Below are positions 1 through 5,665 of a DNA stretch of 5,665 nt, one piece after another (the first letter of the stretch is position 1; every line of letters starts with the position of its first letter). A model generated the notes under the pieces. It worked only from the letters and a program-made list of their open reading frames with translations. It had not been told where the DNA came from and did not search any database. Source of the DNA: Candidatus Acidiferrales bacterium (GTDB taxonomy: Bacteria; Acidobacteriota; Terriglobia; Acidoferrales; UBA7541); the NCBI GenBank assembly GCA_030043155.1, contig JASHYE010000399.1, positions 1-5,665 on the forward strand, given 5' to 3'. The position numbers and the translations under genes were made by a program.

Positions 1-291
1 CCAGTGATTTTCTATGTTCATCCGCGCGAAATCGATCCTGGGCAACCGCGAATGTCTATGAATTGGAAGCGCCGGTTCAAAAGCTACGTCAATCTAAACT
101 CCACTATGCCGAAAATCGACAGATTGCTTGCGGAATTTCCAATGAGCAGCTTCGAGCGCCTGATTCAGGAGGGTCACGCCGGAATAGCGAATCGCGATAA
201 AATCCTGAGTGGCCTGCAAAGAATGGCACCGATGCCAGATGCTGCGATTCATAGCGAAGGCGGTACCGCAGGAGTTTCCTTAAGAAAATAG
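1..291 (+). CDS. Polysaccharide deacetylase family protein, C-terminal fragment (DUF3473-like tail), 5' truncated by window
   Basis: The reading frame is open from base 1 and ends at TAG 289-291, so only the last ~96 residues are present. Directly visible is FYVHPREIDPGQPR followed by RRFKSYVNL and a 'P-K-I-x-x-L-L-x-E-F' helix. This matches the C-terminal DUF3473 signature of polysaccharide deacetylases found in exosortase (XrtA)-type exopolysaccharide loci, whose usual form is F-Y-x-H-P-W/R-E-I-D followed by R-F-x-x-Y-x-N-L. Such enzymes are metal-dependent N-deacetylases (carbohydrate esterase 4 fold) acting on N-acetylated sugars of the polymer. The catalytic NodB domain, with its Asp and His ligands, lies upstream of the window and cannot be checked. 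The last ~35 residues, after the L-I-Q-E-G stretch, are low-complexity and probably a disordered tail. The next gene starts 3 bases after the stop, consistent with an operon. Family is fairly sure; exact substrate is unknown. Confidence 0.85.
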   Translation, partial: PVIFYVHPREIDPGQPRMSMNWKRRFKSYVNLNSTMPKIDRLLAEFPMSSFERLIQEGHAGIANRDKILSGLQRMAPMPDAAIHSEGGTAGVSLRK

Positions 292-294
292 ACA

Positions 295-1476
295 ATGGTC
301 CAGCTCTCTCAATCCGCACCCGCACAGGGCGCCCTCCTTAGCGGGTCTTCCTCCCGTTTTATGTTCACATTCTGGAAGGCACGGGTCGGTCTTTATGGTT
401 CGCTGAAGGCGCTCGGCATCGGGCCCGGTGACGGCGTCATTATTCCCGGATACACCTGCGCCATGGTGCCAGGTGCAGTGATTTTCGCGGGTGCGAAGTG
501 CATCTACGCCGATATTGACCCCGAGACCTACAGCCCTTCTCTTGGCGATTACTCGAATGCATATGAGGAAAACTCGGGACTCCGCATCAAGGCTCTTCTT
601 TTACAACATACTTATGGGATTCCAGGCACTGCTCCGCGCATTGCCGCGTGGGCGCGTGAGCAGGGAATGGCAGTTATCGAGGATTGTGCCCACGGGCTCG
701 GCACAAGATATTGCGATGACCGAGGCGTTTGGCAAGAATTGGGCAGCGCGGGTGACTTGGCGCTTTTCAGTTCGCAATGGTCGAAACCCGTTTCGACTGG
801 CCTGGGCGGATGGCTGGTTACTGGCAACAAGAATCTGGCAAAGAAAATTCAGCGATTCCACGATGAAGAATGCAGCGATCCATCGTTTCGAGACGTAACA
901 TTCCTGGCGGGTCAATTGGCTCTGCGCTCTGTTTTTTCCTCGCCACGTTTTTATTGGATGGCAGCGACCGCGTTTCGGAGTCTCTCCGGCAAAGGGCTCG
1001 TGGTCGGAACCAACGAGTCAGGAGAGTTCGAGGGCAAAATGCCGGAACGATACGCAAAGCGAATGTCCAAAATGCAGCAGTGGCTGCTCAGAAAGCGTCT
1101 TGCGACCACGGCGATAATTGAACACCGCAGGAAGCTGAAACTGGTTTATGACGAGGTGTTGCGTTCCTCTGGTCTTCCCGTACTCTCCGTGCCAAGCCAT
1201 GCCGACCCCGTGCTGCTGCGCTATCCGGTCCGCGTACGAAACAAGGCCGAAGTATTGGAGAATGCCCGCCAGAGGCGTATCGAGATCGGCGACTGGTTCA
1301 ATCACCCGCTGCACCCTCGGGAAGCGAAGGCAGAGGCATTTGGGTATCGCAGCGGAGTTTGCCCGGAGGGAGAGCGCGCCGCCGGCGAAGTAATTAATCT
1401 TCCTCTCACTGAGCGGACCACCGAGAGTACAGCCCGCGAGGCGGTGAACTTCCTTCGCGACGTGGCGCACCTATGA
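295..1476 (+). CDS. DegT/DnrJ/EryC1/StrS-family PLP-dependent aminotransferase
   Basis: A 393-residue protein, close to the usual 360-400 for the family. These enzymes transfer an amino group, normally from glutamate, to a keto-sugar on a nucleotide carrier, using PLP in the cytosol. Visible landmarks: the N-terminal helix (W-K-A-R-V-G-L-Y, 27-34), then GPGDGVIIPGYTC (43-55), the Y-A-D-I-D-P strand (71-76), the pyridine-N-binding Asp in VIEDCAHGLG (D130), and FSSQWSKPVSTGLGGWLVT (158-176) with K164 as the expected Schiff-base lysine. The C-terminal domain has the expected late 'N-L-P-L-T' strand. The upstream gene is in the same frame and stops at 291, so ATG 295 is the earliest possible start. 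The nearest AGGAG (270-274) lies 20 bases off, too far for a classic ribosome site, so initiation probably relies on coupling. The TGA overlaps the next ATG (ATGA). No dehydratase or epimerase partner is in the window, so the sugar cannot be named. Some family members act as dehydratases or on non-sugar substrates, but K164 argues for PLP chemistry. Confidence 0.88.
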   Translation: MVQLSQSAPAQGALLSGSSSRFMFTFWKARVGLYGSLKALGIGPGDGVIIPGYTCAMVPGAVIFAGAKCIYADIDPETYSPSLGDYSNAYEENSGLRIKALLLQHTYGIPGTAPRIAAWAREQGMAVIEDCAHGLGTRYCDDRGVWQELGSAGDLALFSSQWSKPVSTGLGGWLVTGNKNLAKKIQRFHDEECSDPSFRDVTFLAGQLALRSVFSSPRFYWMAATAFRSLSGKGLVVGTNESGEFEGKMPERYAKRMSKMQQWLLRKRLATTAIIEHRRKLKLVYDEVLRSSGLPVLSVPSHADPVLLRYPVRVRNKAEVLENARQRRIEIGDWFNHPLHPREAKAEAFGYRSGVCPEGERAAGEVINLPLTERTTESTAREAVNFLRDVAHL

Positions 1477-2675
1477 GCGGAGCTTCCCATGCAGTGATTG
1501 CCAAACGAGAAGAGCGCGACGAAAAGCGTATCAGTGTATTTGTTCTCATTGACGCGCTGGGGTGGAAGTACATCCAAGGCCAGGACTTTCTCAATGACAT
1601 TCTCCCGCACCGACAATTGCTGCGCACAGTCCTAGGTTTTAGTTCAGGGGCAATTCCGGCCATGCTTACGGGTGTTCCGCCCGCAGTGAACGGGCATTGG
1701 AACCTCTTTTATTTTGAACCGCAGGGCTCACCCTTCCGATGGCTCAAGCCTTTCCTGTTCCTTCCGGATTGGCTATTGGATCAGAGGGTCACGCGAAAAC
1801 TGCTTAAAGAAACGGGCCGACACCTGCTCGGGCTTGGTCCGTTGTTCGAATGTTGTGTCTCGCCGCGTCTTCTGCCCTACTTTAACTGGGTCGAACGGCG
1901 AAACATCTACGACAGGGGCGGGATAAGTGGCGCTCCATCGATCTTTGACGAACTTCATCAATCCGGCGTGCCATTTCGCGTCTACACCTATCACCATTCG
2001 ACTGACGCCGAGATTCTCGAACATGCGGAGAGGGATATTCGAGAGGGCGCAGCCTCATTTTATTTCCTGTATTTAAGTGAAATGGATATGTTTCTTCATA
2101 TGAACTGCGATGCGCCCGAAAAAATCCATGAACGGCTTCGCTGGTACGACCGAGAACTCCGCAAGGTTTTCGCGGCCGCTCAGCGTGCGGGTGATGATGT
2201 AACGTTCGCCATCAGTTCCGATCACGGGATGACCCGAGTGAGTGAAAAGTATGATCTGTTGATGCACCTCGAAAAACTGAGCCTGCGTATGCCGAAGGAT
2301 TATCTGGCGGTATTTGATTCTACGATGGCCCGGTTCTGGTTTTTCAATGAAGACGCTCGCAAAGAAATCCTGGGCATTTTAGAGCAGGTTCCGTGTGGCC
2401 GGGTCCTTTCGGACGATGAGCTAAAACGATTCGGGGTTTTCTTTTCCGACCGCAGGTTTGGAGAAATTGTGTTTCTTTTGCATCCCGGTTGGTTGCTCTC
2501 CCGTAGTGATTTCAATGGCTCAAGTTGGAAGCCGATTGGAATGCATGGCTATCATCCGGATGATCCATACTCCGATGGAGTCTTCTTAAGCAATCGGCCG
2601 CCTTCAGAACCTCTGCGGTCGGTTCAGGACGTGCATCAGTGGATGTTGGATGCGGCTCAATGCAAAGCGACATGA
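1473..2675 (+). CDS. Alkaline-phosphatase-superfamily protein (type I phosphodiesterase/nucleotide pyrophosphatase-like)
   Basis: A 400-residue protein carrying the metal-site landmarks of the alkaline phosphatase superfamily in order: first metal Asp in VFVLIDALGW (D27); a nucleophile region GFSSGAIPAMLTG (55-67), where S57 or S58 is the candidate nucleophile in place of the Thr common in NPP enzymes; Asp and His in YLSEMDMFLHM (D205, H209); Asp-His in the SSDHGM motif (D250, H251); and a last His in GMHGYHPDD (H358, or H361). The fold hydrolyses or transfers phosphate or sulfate esters using two metal ions, usually Zn. I see no signal peptide and no clear membrane helix, so it looks cytosolic, unlike secreted sulfatases. 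It sits between an aminotransferase and a glycosyltransferase, overlapping both by 4 bases (ATGA), so it belongs to the same pathway. Start at ATG 1473 is supported by that overlap, although there is no good Shine-Dalgarno. Substrate unknown: phosphodiester, nucleotide-sugar or sulfate ester are all possible. Confidence 0.82.
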   Translation: MSGASHAVIAKREERDEKRISVFVLIDALGWKYIQGQDFLNDILPHRQLLRTVLGFSSGAIPAMLTGVPPAVNGHWNLFYFEPQGSPFRWLKPFLFLPDWLLDQRVTRKLLKETGRHLLGLGPLFECCVSPRLLPYFNWVERRNIYDRGGISGAPSIFDELHQSGVPFRVYTYHHSTDAEILEHAERDIREGAASFYFLYLSEMDMFLHMNCDAPEKIHERLRWYDRELRKVFAAAQRAGDDVTFAISSDHGMTRVSEKYDLLMHLEKLSLRMPKDYLAVFDSTMARFWFFNEDARKEILGILEQVPCGRVLSDDELKRFGVFFSDRRFGEIVFLLHPGWLLSRSDFNGSSWKPIGMHGYHPDDPYSDGVFLSNRPPSEPLRSVQDVHQWMLDAAQCKAT

Positions 2676-3859
2676 ACACGAAACCTATATCTGTCCTGAT
2701 GTTTTCCAATACTGTTGTGCGGTCCGGTGTGGAAGAGCACATCTTGGAGTTGCTGTGCCGATTGGATCGCCGCCTTTTTCGTCTCCATTTGGCTTGTCCG
2801 AATGTACTTTTAGAGCAGTATGGGAAGGACATTCCGACAGATGTCGAAGTGACGCCGATTATGGTCGAAGGGCCGACCGATGTCCGTGGCGCAACCCGCT
2901 TGGTTCGTATTCTACGCGAGCAAAAAATCGGCATTTTGCATTCTCACATGTTCCAGGCGAGCCTCTTCGCGTCTCCTATAGGGAAACTGAGCCGAGTCCC
3001 AGTCGTCATCGAAACCACGCATGTTCGCGAAACATGGCGCAAGGGTTGGTTCAAATCCAAGTTTGTGATTGACCGGATCGTAAGCCACTTCGTCGATCGC
3101 TACATTGCTGTATCGGAAGCAAATTCGCGCTACCTGATTGAAGAAAAGAAGATACCCGCGCATAAAGTCTCAGTAATTCAGAACGGATGTTCGATTGAGC
3201 GTGTGAACCCGTCGAGCGCCCACCCGCAAGGCATTCGTGAAAGCATTGGGTTCTCCCAAGAAAATCTCCTTCTGATTGTAATGGCGCGGCTGGAACCGCA
3301 AAAGGGACACCGCATCCTCCTTGAAGCCTTGTCACTGCTACGGAACGATTTCCCTCATATCCGTCTGGTTTGCTTAGGGGACGGGGCCCTGAAAGAGGAG
3401 CTGATTCGAGCGACTCGAGATTTGAAAATTGAGAAGCTCGTTCATTTCGCCGGTTTTCAATCGAATGTCGGAGATTGGCTGGCTGCGGCGGATATTGGTG
3501 TGTTGCCATCCTTTTACGAAGGCCTTCCGCTCACAGCGGTTGAGACACTTGCCGCTGGAGTTCCGCTCGTGGCAACCGCGGTTGATGGTACGCCAGAGGT
3601 TGTAATCGACGGCGAGACGGGTCTTTTGGTTCCTTCTGGAAACCCCGGCGCCTTGGCCGAAGCTATTGGGCGTTTGGCTCGTGAACCCGGCTTGCGTCGC
3701 AGACTTGCTGTCTCAGGGCGGCGATTCGTCTTGGAGCGGTTTACGATTCAGCGGCAGGTCGAGCAAAGTTCAAATCTGTATCTCTCTGAGTGGCGGCGAA
3801 AAACCCACTCGACTGCAGAGCTGTCCCGCGAGGGGGTCATACGGGCGCGCGAAATCTGA
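2672..3859 (+). CDS. Glycosyltransferase family 4 (GT-B fold) protein
   Basis: A 395-residue retaining glycosyltransferase of the usual family length. It would add a sugar from a nucleotide donor to a lipid-linked glycan at the cytoplasmic membrane face. The N-terminal acceptor domain starts ISVLMFSNTVVRSGVEEHIL (6-25), where the usual G-G-x-E is R-S-G-V-E-E. It continues with ILHSHMFQA (88-96) and the linker strand YIAVSEANSRYL (144-155). The C-terminal donor domain begins at VIQNGCS (168-174), then has IVMARLEPQKGH (202-213, R206 and K211 being the expected phosphate-contacting residues). The hallmark E-x7-E is in YEGLPLTAVETLAAG (E283 and E291), followed by GETGLLVP (314-321). I chose ATG 2672 because it overlaps the previous stop as ATGA, as at the preceding junction, and places the first beta strand normally. 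An in-frame GTG at 2639 and ATG at 2660 would only add an odd Cys/Gly-rich leader. The last ~25 residues are polar and basic. Family call is firm; donor and acceptor are unknown. Confidence 0.93.
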   Translation: MNTKPISVLMFSNTVVRSGVEEHILELLCRLDRRLFRLHLACPNVLLEQYGKDIPTDVEVTPIMVEGPTDVRGATRLVRILREQKIGILHSHMFQASLFASPIGKLSRVPVVIETTHVRETWRKGWFKSKFVIDRIVSHFVDRYIAVSEANSRYLIEEKKIPAHKVSVIQNGCSIERVNPSSAHPQGIRESIGFSQENLLLIVMARLEPQKGHRILLEALSLLRNDFPHIRLVCLGDGALKEELIRATRDLKIEKLVHFAGFQSNVGDWLAAADIGVLPSFYEGLPLTAVETLAAGVPLVATAVDGTPEVVIDGETGLLVPSGNPGALAEAIGRLAREPGLRRRLAVSGRRFVLERFTIQRQVEQSSNLYLSEWRRKTHSTAELSREGVIRAREI

Positions 3860-3891
3860 GGGACACAGTTTCAGATTTCGGCCATCGCGCC
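3844..3891 (+). repeat. Extended inverted repeat (RNA hairpin) straddling the GT4 stop codon
   Basis: Bases 3850-3859 (CGAAATCTGA) are the exact reverse complement of 3871-3880 (TCAGATTTCG). Two G-T wobbles can extend the stem inward (3860-3861 with 3869-3870), leaving a 7-base loop. Outside it, GGCGCG (3844-3849) pairs exactly with CGCGCC (3886-3891) across a 5-base bulge (3881-3885). That gives 16 Watson-Crick pairs in one structure. The GT4 TGA (3857-3859) lies in the left arm. No T-run follows the right arm, so it is not a canonical intrinsic terminator. It sits at the only junction in the window where the genes do not overlap or abut, so it could cause partial termination, act as an mRNA processing or stabilising element, or serve as a protein site. 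The pairing is seen directly; the role is inference. Confidence 0.6.
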
Positions 3892-3918
3892 GCAAGCCAA
3901 CGCTCGGATGCGTGCGAG

Positions 3919-3923
3919 CAGGA
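3919..3923 (+). promoter_or_regulatory. Possible Shine-Dalgarno (CAGGA) that would favour a TTG start at 3931
   Basis: CAGGA lies 7 bases upstream of an in-frame TTG (3931-3933). The ATG I selected (3952) has only AGAG one base away, which is not a working spacing. If this site is used, the nucleotidyltransferase gains seven N-terminal residues. The sequence alone does not settle the choice. Confidence 0.3.
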
Positions 3924-3951
3924 CGTTTGTTTGAGTCCTTCCATCCAGAGC

Positions 3952-5160
3952 ATGTCCGACGCGCAAAAAGACGAAGTAGTTTCGAAGATATGTGAGATCG
4001 TTGCTCGTGAATGTCGTACCGCTTTCGGCGGCCGCCTCATTTCTGTGATTCTGACCGGTAGCGCCGCTCGTGGCGAAGCAACGATCGTGAGTTCTGGCGA
4101 TGGTTGGAAGATTCTCGGCGATGCCGAGTTCCTGGTGGTTCTTCATCAAGCCGGCGGATCGGCACGTATTCGCTCCAGGGACACATTGAAGCGGGAAAGC
4201 GCTGAAAAACTCCGCTTGCAGGGAATCGAGGTCACAATCGGCCTTGGTTTCGTGCCTGTCTCCTATTTGAAGGGTCTCCCTGCGTACATTTTCTCGTACG
4301 AGCTGCGCGAGTGTGGCAAGGTAGTTTCAGGCAATCCGCAGATATTAGATGTGATGCCACAGTTTGGCGCGAGCGCGATTTCGCGCGAAGATGCGTGGCG
4401 ATTGCTGTGCAACCGGATGATCGAGCAACTTGAGGTCATTGGAGATTTGGAGCGAGCGCCTCAGCAGCTCACAAATGGCCTTCATTACGCGACCGTCAAA
4501 CTCTACCTGGATATGGCGACCTCGTACCTGGTTTTCGCGGGCGCTTATGCTCCAACCTACCGCGAACGCGCCCAGCGTTTGATGATGCTTGCTTCACAAG
4601 CAGACCATGACTCTCCTTTCTCCCTGAAAGATTTTGGAGCGACGGTTAGCGAGTGCACATCTTGGAAGCTCAATGGAAAGGAAGACGACCGTAACCGTTC
4701 CCTCCGGTTTTGGCAGGAAGCAATTTCGTATGCACATCAACTGTGGCGATGGGAAATCGTGCAAATGACAGGGGCGTCGAGCAAATCCACGGACACCGAG
4801 CTGTGGACGAGATTGGCCGAAGCATTGACCGTGCGGGAAAAGATTCGCGGATGGCTCTCTGTTATCAAGCGCAGCAGTGCGTCAGAAACTTTACGAAATT
4901 GGCCAGGGTGGTTGAGGCTTGGCTTTCGAGCGACTCCTCGGTATTGGGTTTACCGTGCAGGCGCCGGGCTACTGTTCGACTTCCAGGCTCGGATGGCTGC
5001 ACCATCAACGAACAGGCCGCTCGATTTCCCCGATTCGCACGCGGCTTCGCTTTTACCAGTCTGCCGAATGAAAACAGGCACGGCAGAAACTTCATGGAAA
5101 TTCGCCGCGAGTGAGATCACCGCAAATTATTGGCGGTACGTGGCGGAGACGCGCGCATGA
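3952..5160 (+). CDS. Polymerase-beta-type nucleotidyltransferase-domain protein of unknown substrate
   Basis: A 402-residue protein. The N-terminal domain shows the nucleotidyltransferase signature: ISVILTGSAARGEATI (30-45) with the Gly-Ser pair at 36-37, then a two-carboxylate motif ILGDAEFLVVL (D57, E59), and a later acidic strand GIEVTIGLGF (E93) as the likely third metal ligand. A helix with YELRECGKVVSGNP (116-129) resembles the 'E-L-x-x-x-G-x-V-x-x-G' element of kanamycin-type and minimal nucleotidyltransferases. The remaining ~270 residues are mostly helical, with NRMIEQLEVI (154-163) and HYATVKLYLDMATSYLVFAG (178-197), and resemble no domain I can name. Members transfer a nucleotidyl group to a small molecule, sugar or protein; here the position between glycosyltransferase genes suggests a role in polysaccharide building. 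Start: ATG 3952 is taken, placing Gly-Ser near residue 36. TTG 3931 has a better ribosome site. The frame is open back to GTG 3790, but that stretch overlaps GT4 and looks non-native. No membrane segment seen. Confidence 0.78.
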   Translation: MSDAQKDEVVSKICEIVARECRTAFGGRLISVILTGSAARGEATIVSSGDGWKILGDAEFLVVLHQAGGSARIRSRDTLKRESAEKLRLQGIEVTIGLGFVPVSYLKGLPAYIFSYELRECGKVVSGNPQILDVMPQFGASAISREDAWRLLCNRMIEQLEVIGDLERAPQQLTNGLHYATVKLYLDMATSYLVFAGAYAPTYRERAQRLMMLASQADHDSPFSLKDFGATVSECTSWKLNGKEDDRNRSLRFWQEAISYAHQLWRWEIVQMTGASSKSTDTELWTRLAEALTVREKIRGWLSVIKRSSASETLRNWPGWLRLGFRATPRYWVYRAGAGLLFDFQARMAAPSTNRPLDFPDSHAASLLPVCRMKTGTAETSWKFAASEITANYWRYVAETRA

Positions 5161-5207
5161 GTTTTTTGGTTAGCGCTTCATATCCTGGAGTCTGTAATGC
5201 CGAATAA
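5157..5207 (+). CDS. Possible 16-codon leader ORF between nucleotidyltransferase and GT2
   Basis: ATG 5157 overlaps the nucleotidyltransferase TGA as ATGA, the same junction form used at 1473 and 2672. It reads 16 codons (MSFLVSASYPGVCNAE) to TAA 5205-5207, running past the GT2 start codon at 5197 in another frame. No run of one amino acid typical of an attenuator leader is seen. It may keep ribosomes on the message up to the GT2 start, or be chance or the remnant of an older start. Translation is unproven. Confidence 0.25.
   Translation: MSFLVSASYPGVCNAE
5187..5190 (+). promoter_or_regulatory. Shine-Dalgarno (GGAG) for the GT2 gene
   Basis: GGAG sits 6 bases before ATG 5197, near-ideal spacing. 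It is the clearest ribosome binding site in the window and fixes the GT2 start over the overlapping ATGA start at 5157. It lies inside the possible leader ORF. Confidence 0.7.
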
Positions 5208-5665
5208 CACTCCGAAGGTGAGTGTCATCATTGTGTATTACAAGCGCACCGATACAATTCGCGAGACGCTTGGTTCTGTCGTTCGCCAGGACTACACGGA
5301 TCGCGAGATAATTGTTGTAGATAACCACTCCGAGGATAACCTCAAGGAGATAATTCAAGAGTGCGGACCGGGCATTCGCCTCATTGAACTGCCTGAAAAT
5401 CTTGGCCCCTGTGGGGCGCGAAATGCAGGAATCCAGGCTGCTCGCGGCGAGTATGTTGCCTTCCTCGAGGACGATGCGAGCTATTCCTCTCCCTTTGAGT
5501 TAACTCGAATGATGAGAGTGTGGGAGACGCATCCTCAATTTCACGTACTTGCCTTCAAGATCTGCGATCCAGACACGGGCGAGCTCCGGCAAAGGGAATG
5601 GTGTCATCCACGTTACTGGAAGGATTCTAGCGATCAGGAATTTGAAACTAACTACTTCGGTGAAG
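5197..5665 (+). CDS. Glycosyltransferase family 2 (GT-A fold) protein, 3' truncated by window
   Basis: The frame is open from ATG 5197 to the window end, giving 156 residues of the N-terminal GT-A domain. Seen: the first strand VSVIIVYYKRTDTIRETLGS (8-27), QDYTDREIIVVDNHSEDN (31-48) with the nucleotide-binding Asp D42, NLGPCGARNAGIQAARGEY (68-86), and the metal motif FLEDDA (89-94; D92-D93 in the D-x-D position). The tail N-Y-F-G-E leads towards the acceptor region usually following in rhamnosyltransferase-like GT2 enzymes. Such enzymes are inverting transferases using nucleotide sugars, working on lipid-linked glycans at the inner face of the membrane. The metal motif reads E-D-D where many relatives have D-D-D, an accepted variation. 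The start is supported by GGAG at 5187-5190. It follows the nucleotidyltransferase gene by 36 bases and is probably in the same transcript. Whether the C-terminus carries membrane helices or a second domain cannot be seen. Donor sugar unknown. Confidence 0.92.
   Translation, partial: MPNNTPKVSVIIVYYKRTDTIRETLGSVVRQDYTDREIIVVDNHSEDNLKEIIQECGPGIRLIELPENLGPCGARNAGIQAARGEYVAFLEDDASYSSPFELTRMMRVWETHPQFHVLAFKICDPDTGELRQREWCHPRYWKDSSDQEFETNYFGE

Noticed and set aside
1018..1470. 150-codon minus-strand ORF antisense to the aminotransferase
   Set aside because: Shadow of a well-supported gene; its translation is rich in Arg, Cys and His and shows no recognisable motif.
2639..2671. Longer GT4 start at GTG 2639 (or ATG 2660)
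   Set aside because: The added residues precede the first beta strand without family resemblance, and the ATGA overlap at 2672 matches the preceding junction.
2512..2934. 140-codon minus-strand ORF across the phosphodiesterase/GT4 junction
   Set aside because: Ser/Thr/Arg-rich translation without motifs, opposite to two supported genes and the whole operon direction.
3051..3509. 152-codon minus-strand ORF antisense to GT4
   Set aside because: Overlaps the conserved GT4 core and shows no domain-like features; typical of antisense open frames in GC-rich DNA.
3844..3891. Classical Rho-independent terminator
   Set aside because: The stem is strong but no T-run follows, and the downstream gene continues in the same direction and pathway.
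3790..3951. In-frame N-terminal extension of the nucleotidyltransferase back to GTG 3790
   Set aside because: It overlaps the conserved GT4 frame by 70 bases, spans the hairpin, and encodes a Cys/Arg-rich stretch unlike a normal domain start.
3860..3951. Promoter for the nucleotidyltransferase in the short gap
   Set aside because: I found no pair of -35 and -10 like boxes at usable spacing, so an internal promoter is not supported by eye.

Overview
The window is a stretch of a bacterial surface-polysaccharide (exopolysaccharide or capsule) assembly locus. Every gene is on the + strand, and they are packed with overlaps or tiny gaps, as in one operon. Base composition looks moderately GC-rich by eye. 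The first gene is the tail of a polysaccharide deacetylase with a DUF3473-type C-terminus. That tail type is typical of exosortase/PEP-CTERM-associated exopolysaccharide loci of Gram-negative bacteria (proteobacteria, Acidobacteriota and similar soil or water lineages). No rRNA, tRNA or species marker is present, so the phylum is inference only.

Layout: 1-291 is the C-terminal end of the deacetylase (5' cut by the window). 295-1476 is a DegT/DnrJ/EryC1/StrS-family PLP aminotransferase. 1473-2675 is a cytosolic-looking alkaline-phosphatase-superfamily phosphodiesterase or phosphatase. 2672-3859 is a GT4 (GT-B fold) glycosyltransferase. A strong extended hairpin (3844-3891) straddles the GT4 stop codon, followed by a short gap. 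3952-5160 is a polymerase-beta-type nucleotidyltransferase with a large helical C-terminal region. A possible 16-codon leader ORF (5157-5207) links it to a GT2 glycosyltransferase (5197 to window end, 3' cut), which has a good Shine-Dalgarno.

How the genes fit together: the two glycosyltransferases would add sugars to the lipid-linked repeat unit. The DegT enzyme would aminate a nucleotide-linked keto-sugar for it. The deacetylase would trim acetyl groups from the polymer. The phosphodiesterase-like enzyme and the nucleotidyltransferase have no assigned substrate and are the least understood part. They could install or edit a phosphate-containing decoration or make an unusual activated sugar, but this is inference. 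Three junctions use the ATGA stop/start overlap (1473, 2672, 5157), which points to translational coupling. The only clear break in the gene chain is at the hairpin. There is no gene-free stretch over 300 bases, and I saw no mobile element, CRISPR array, RNA gene or convincing sigma-70 promoter.
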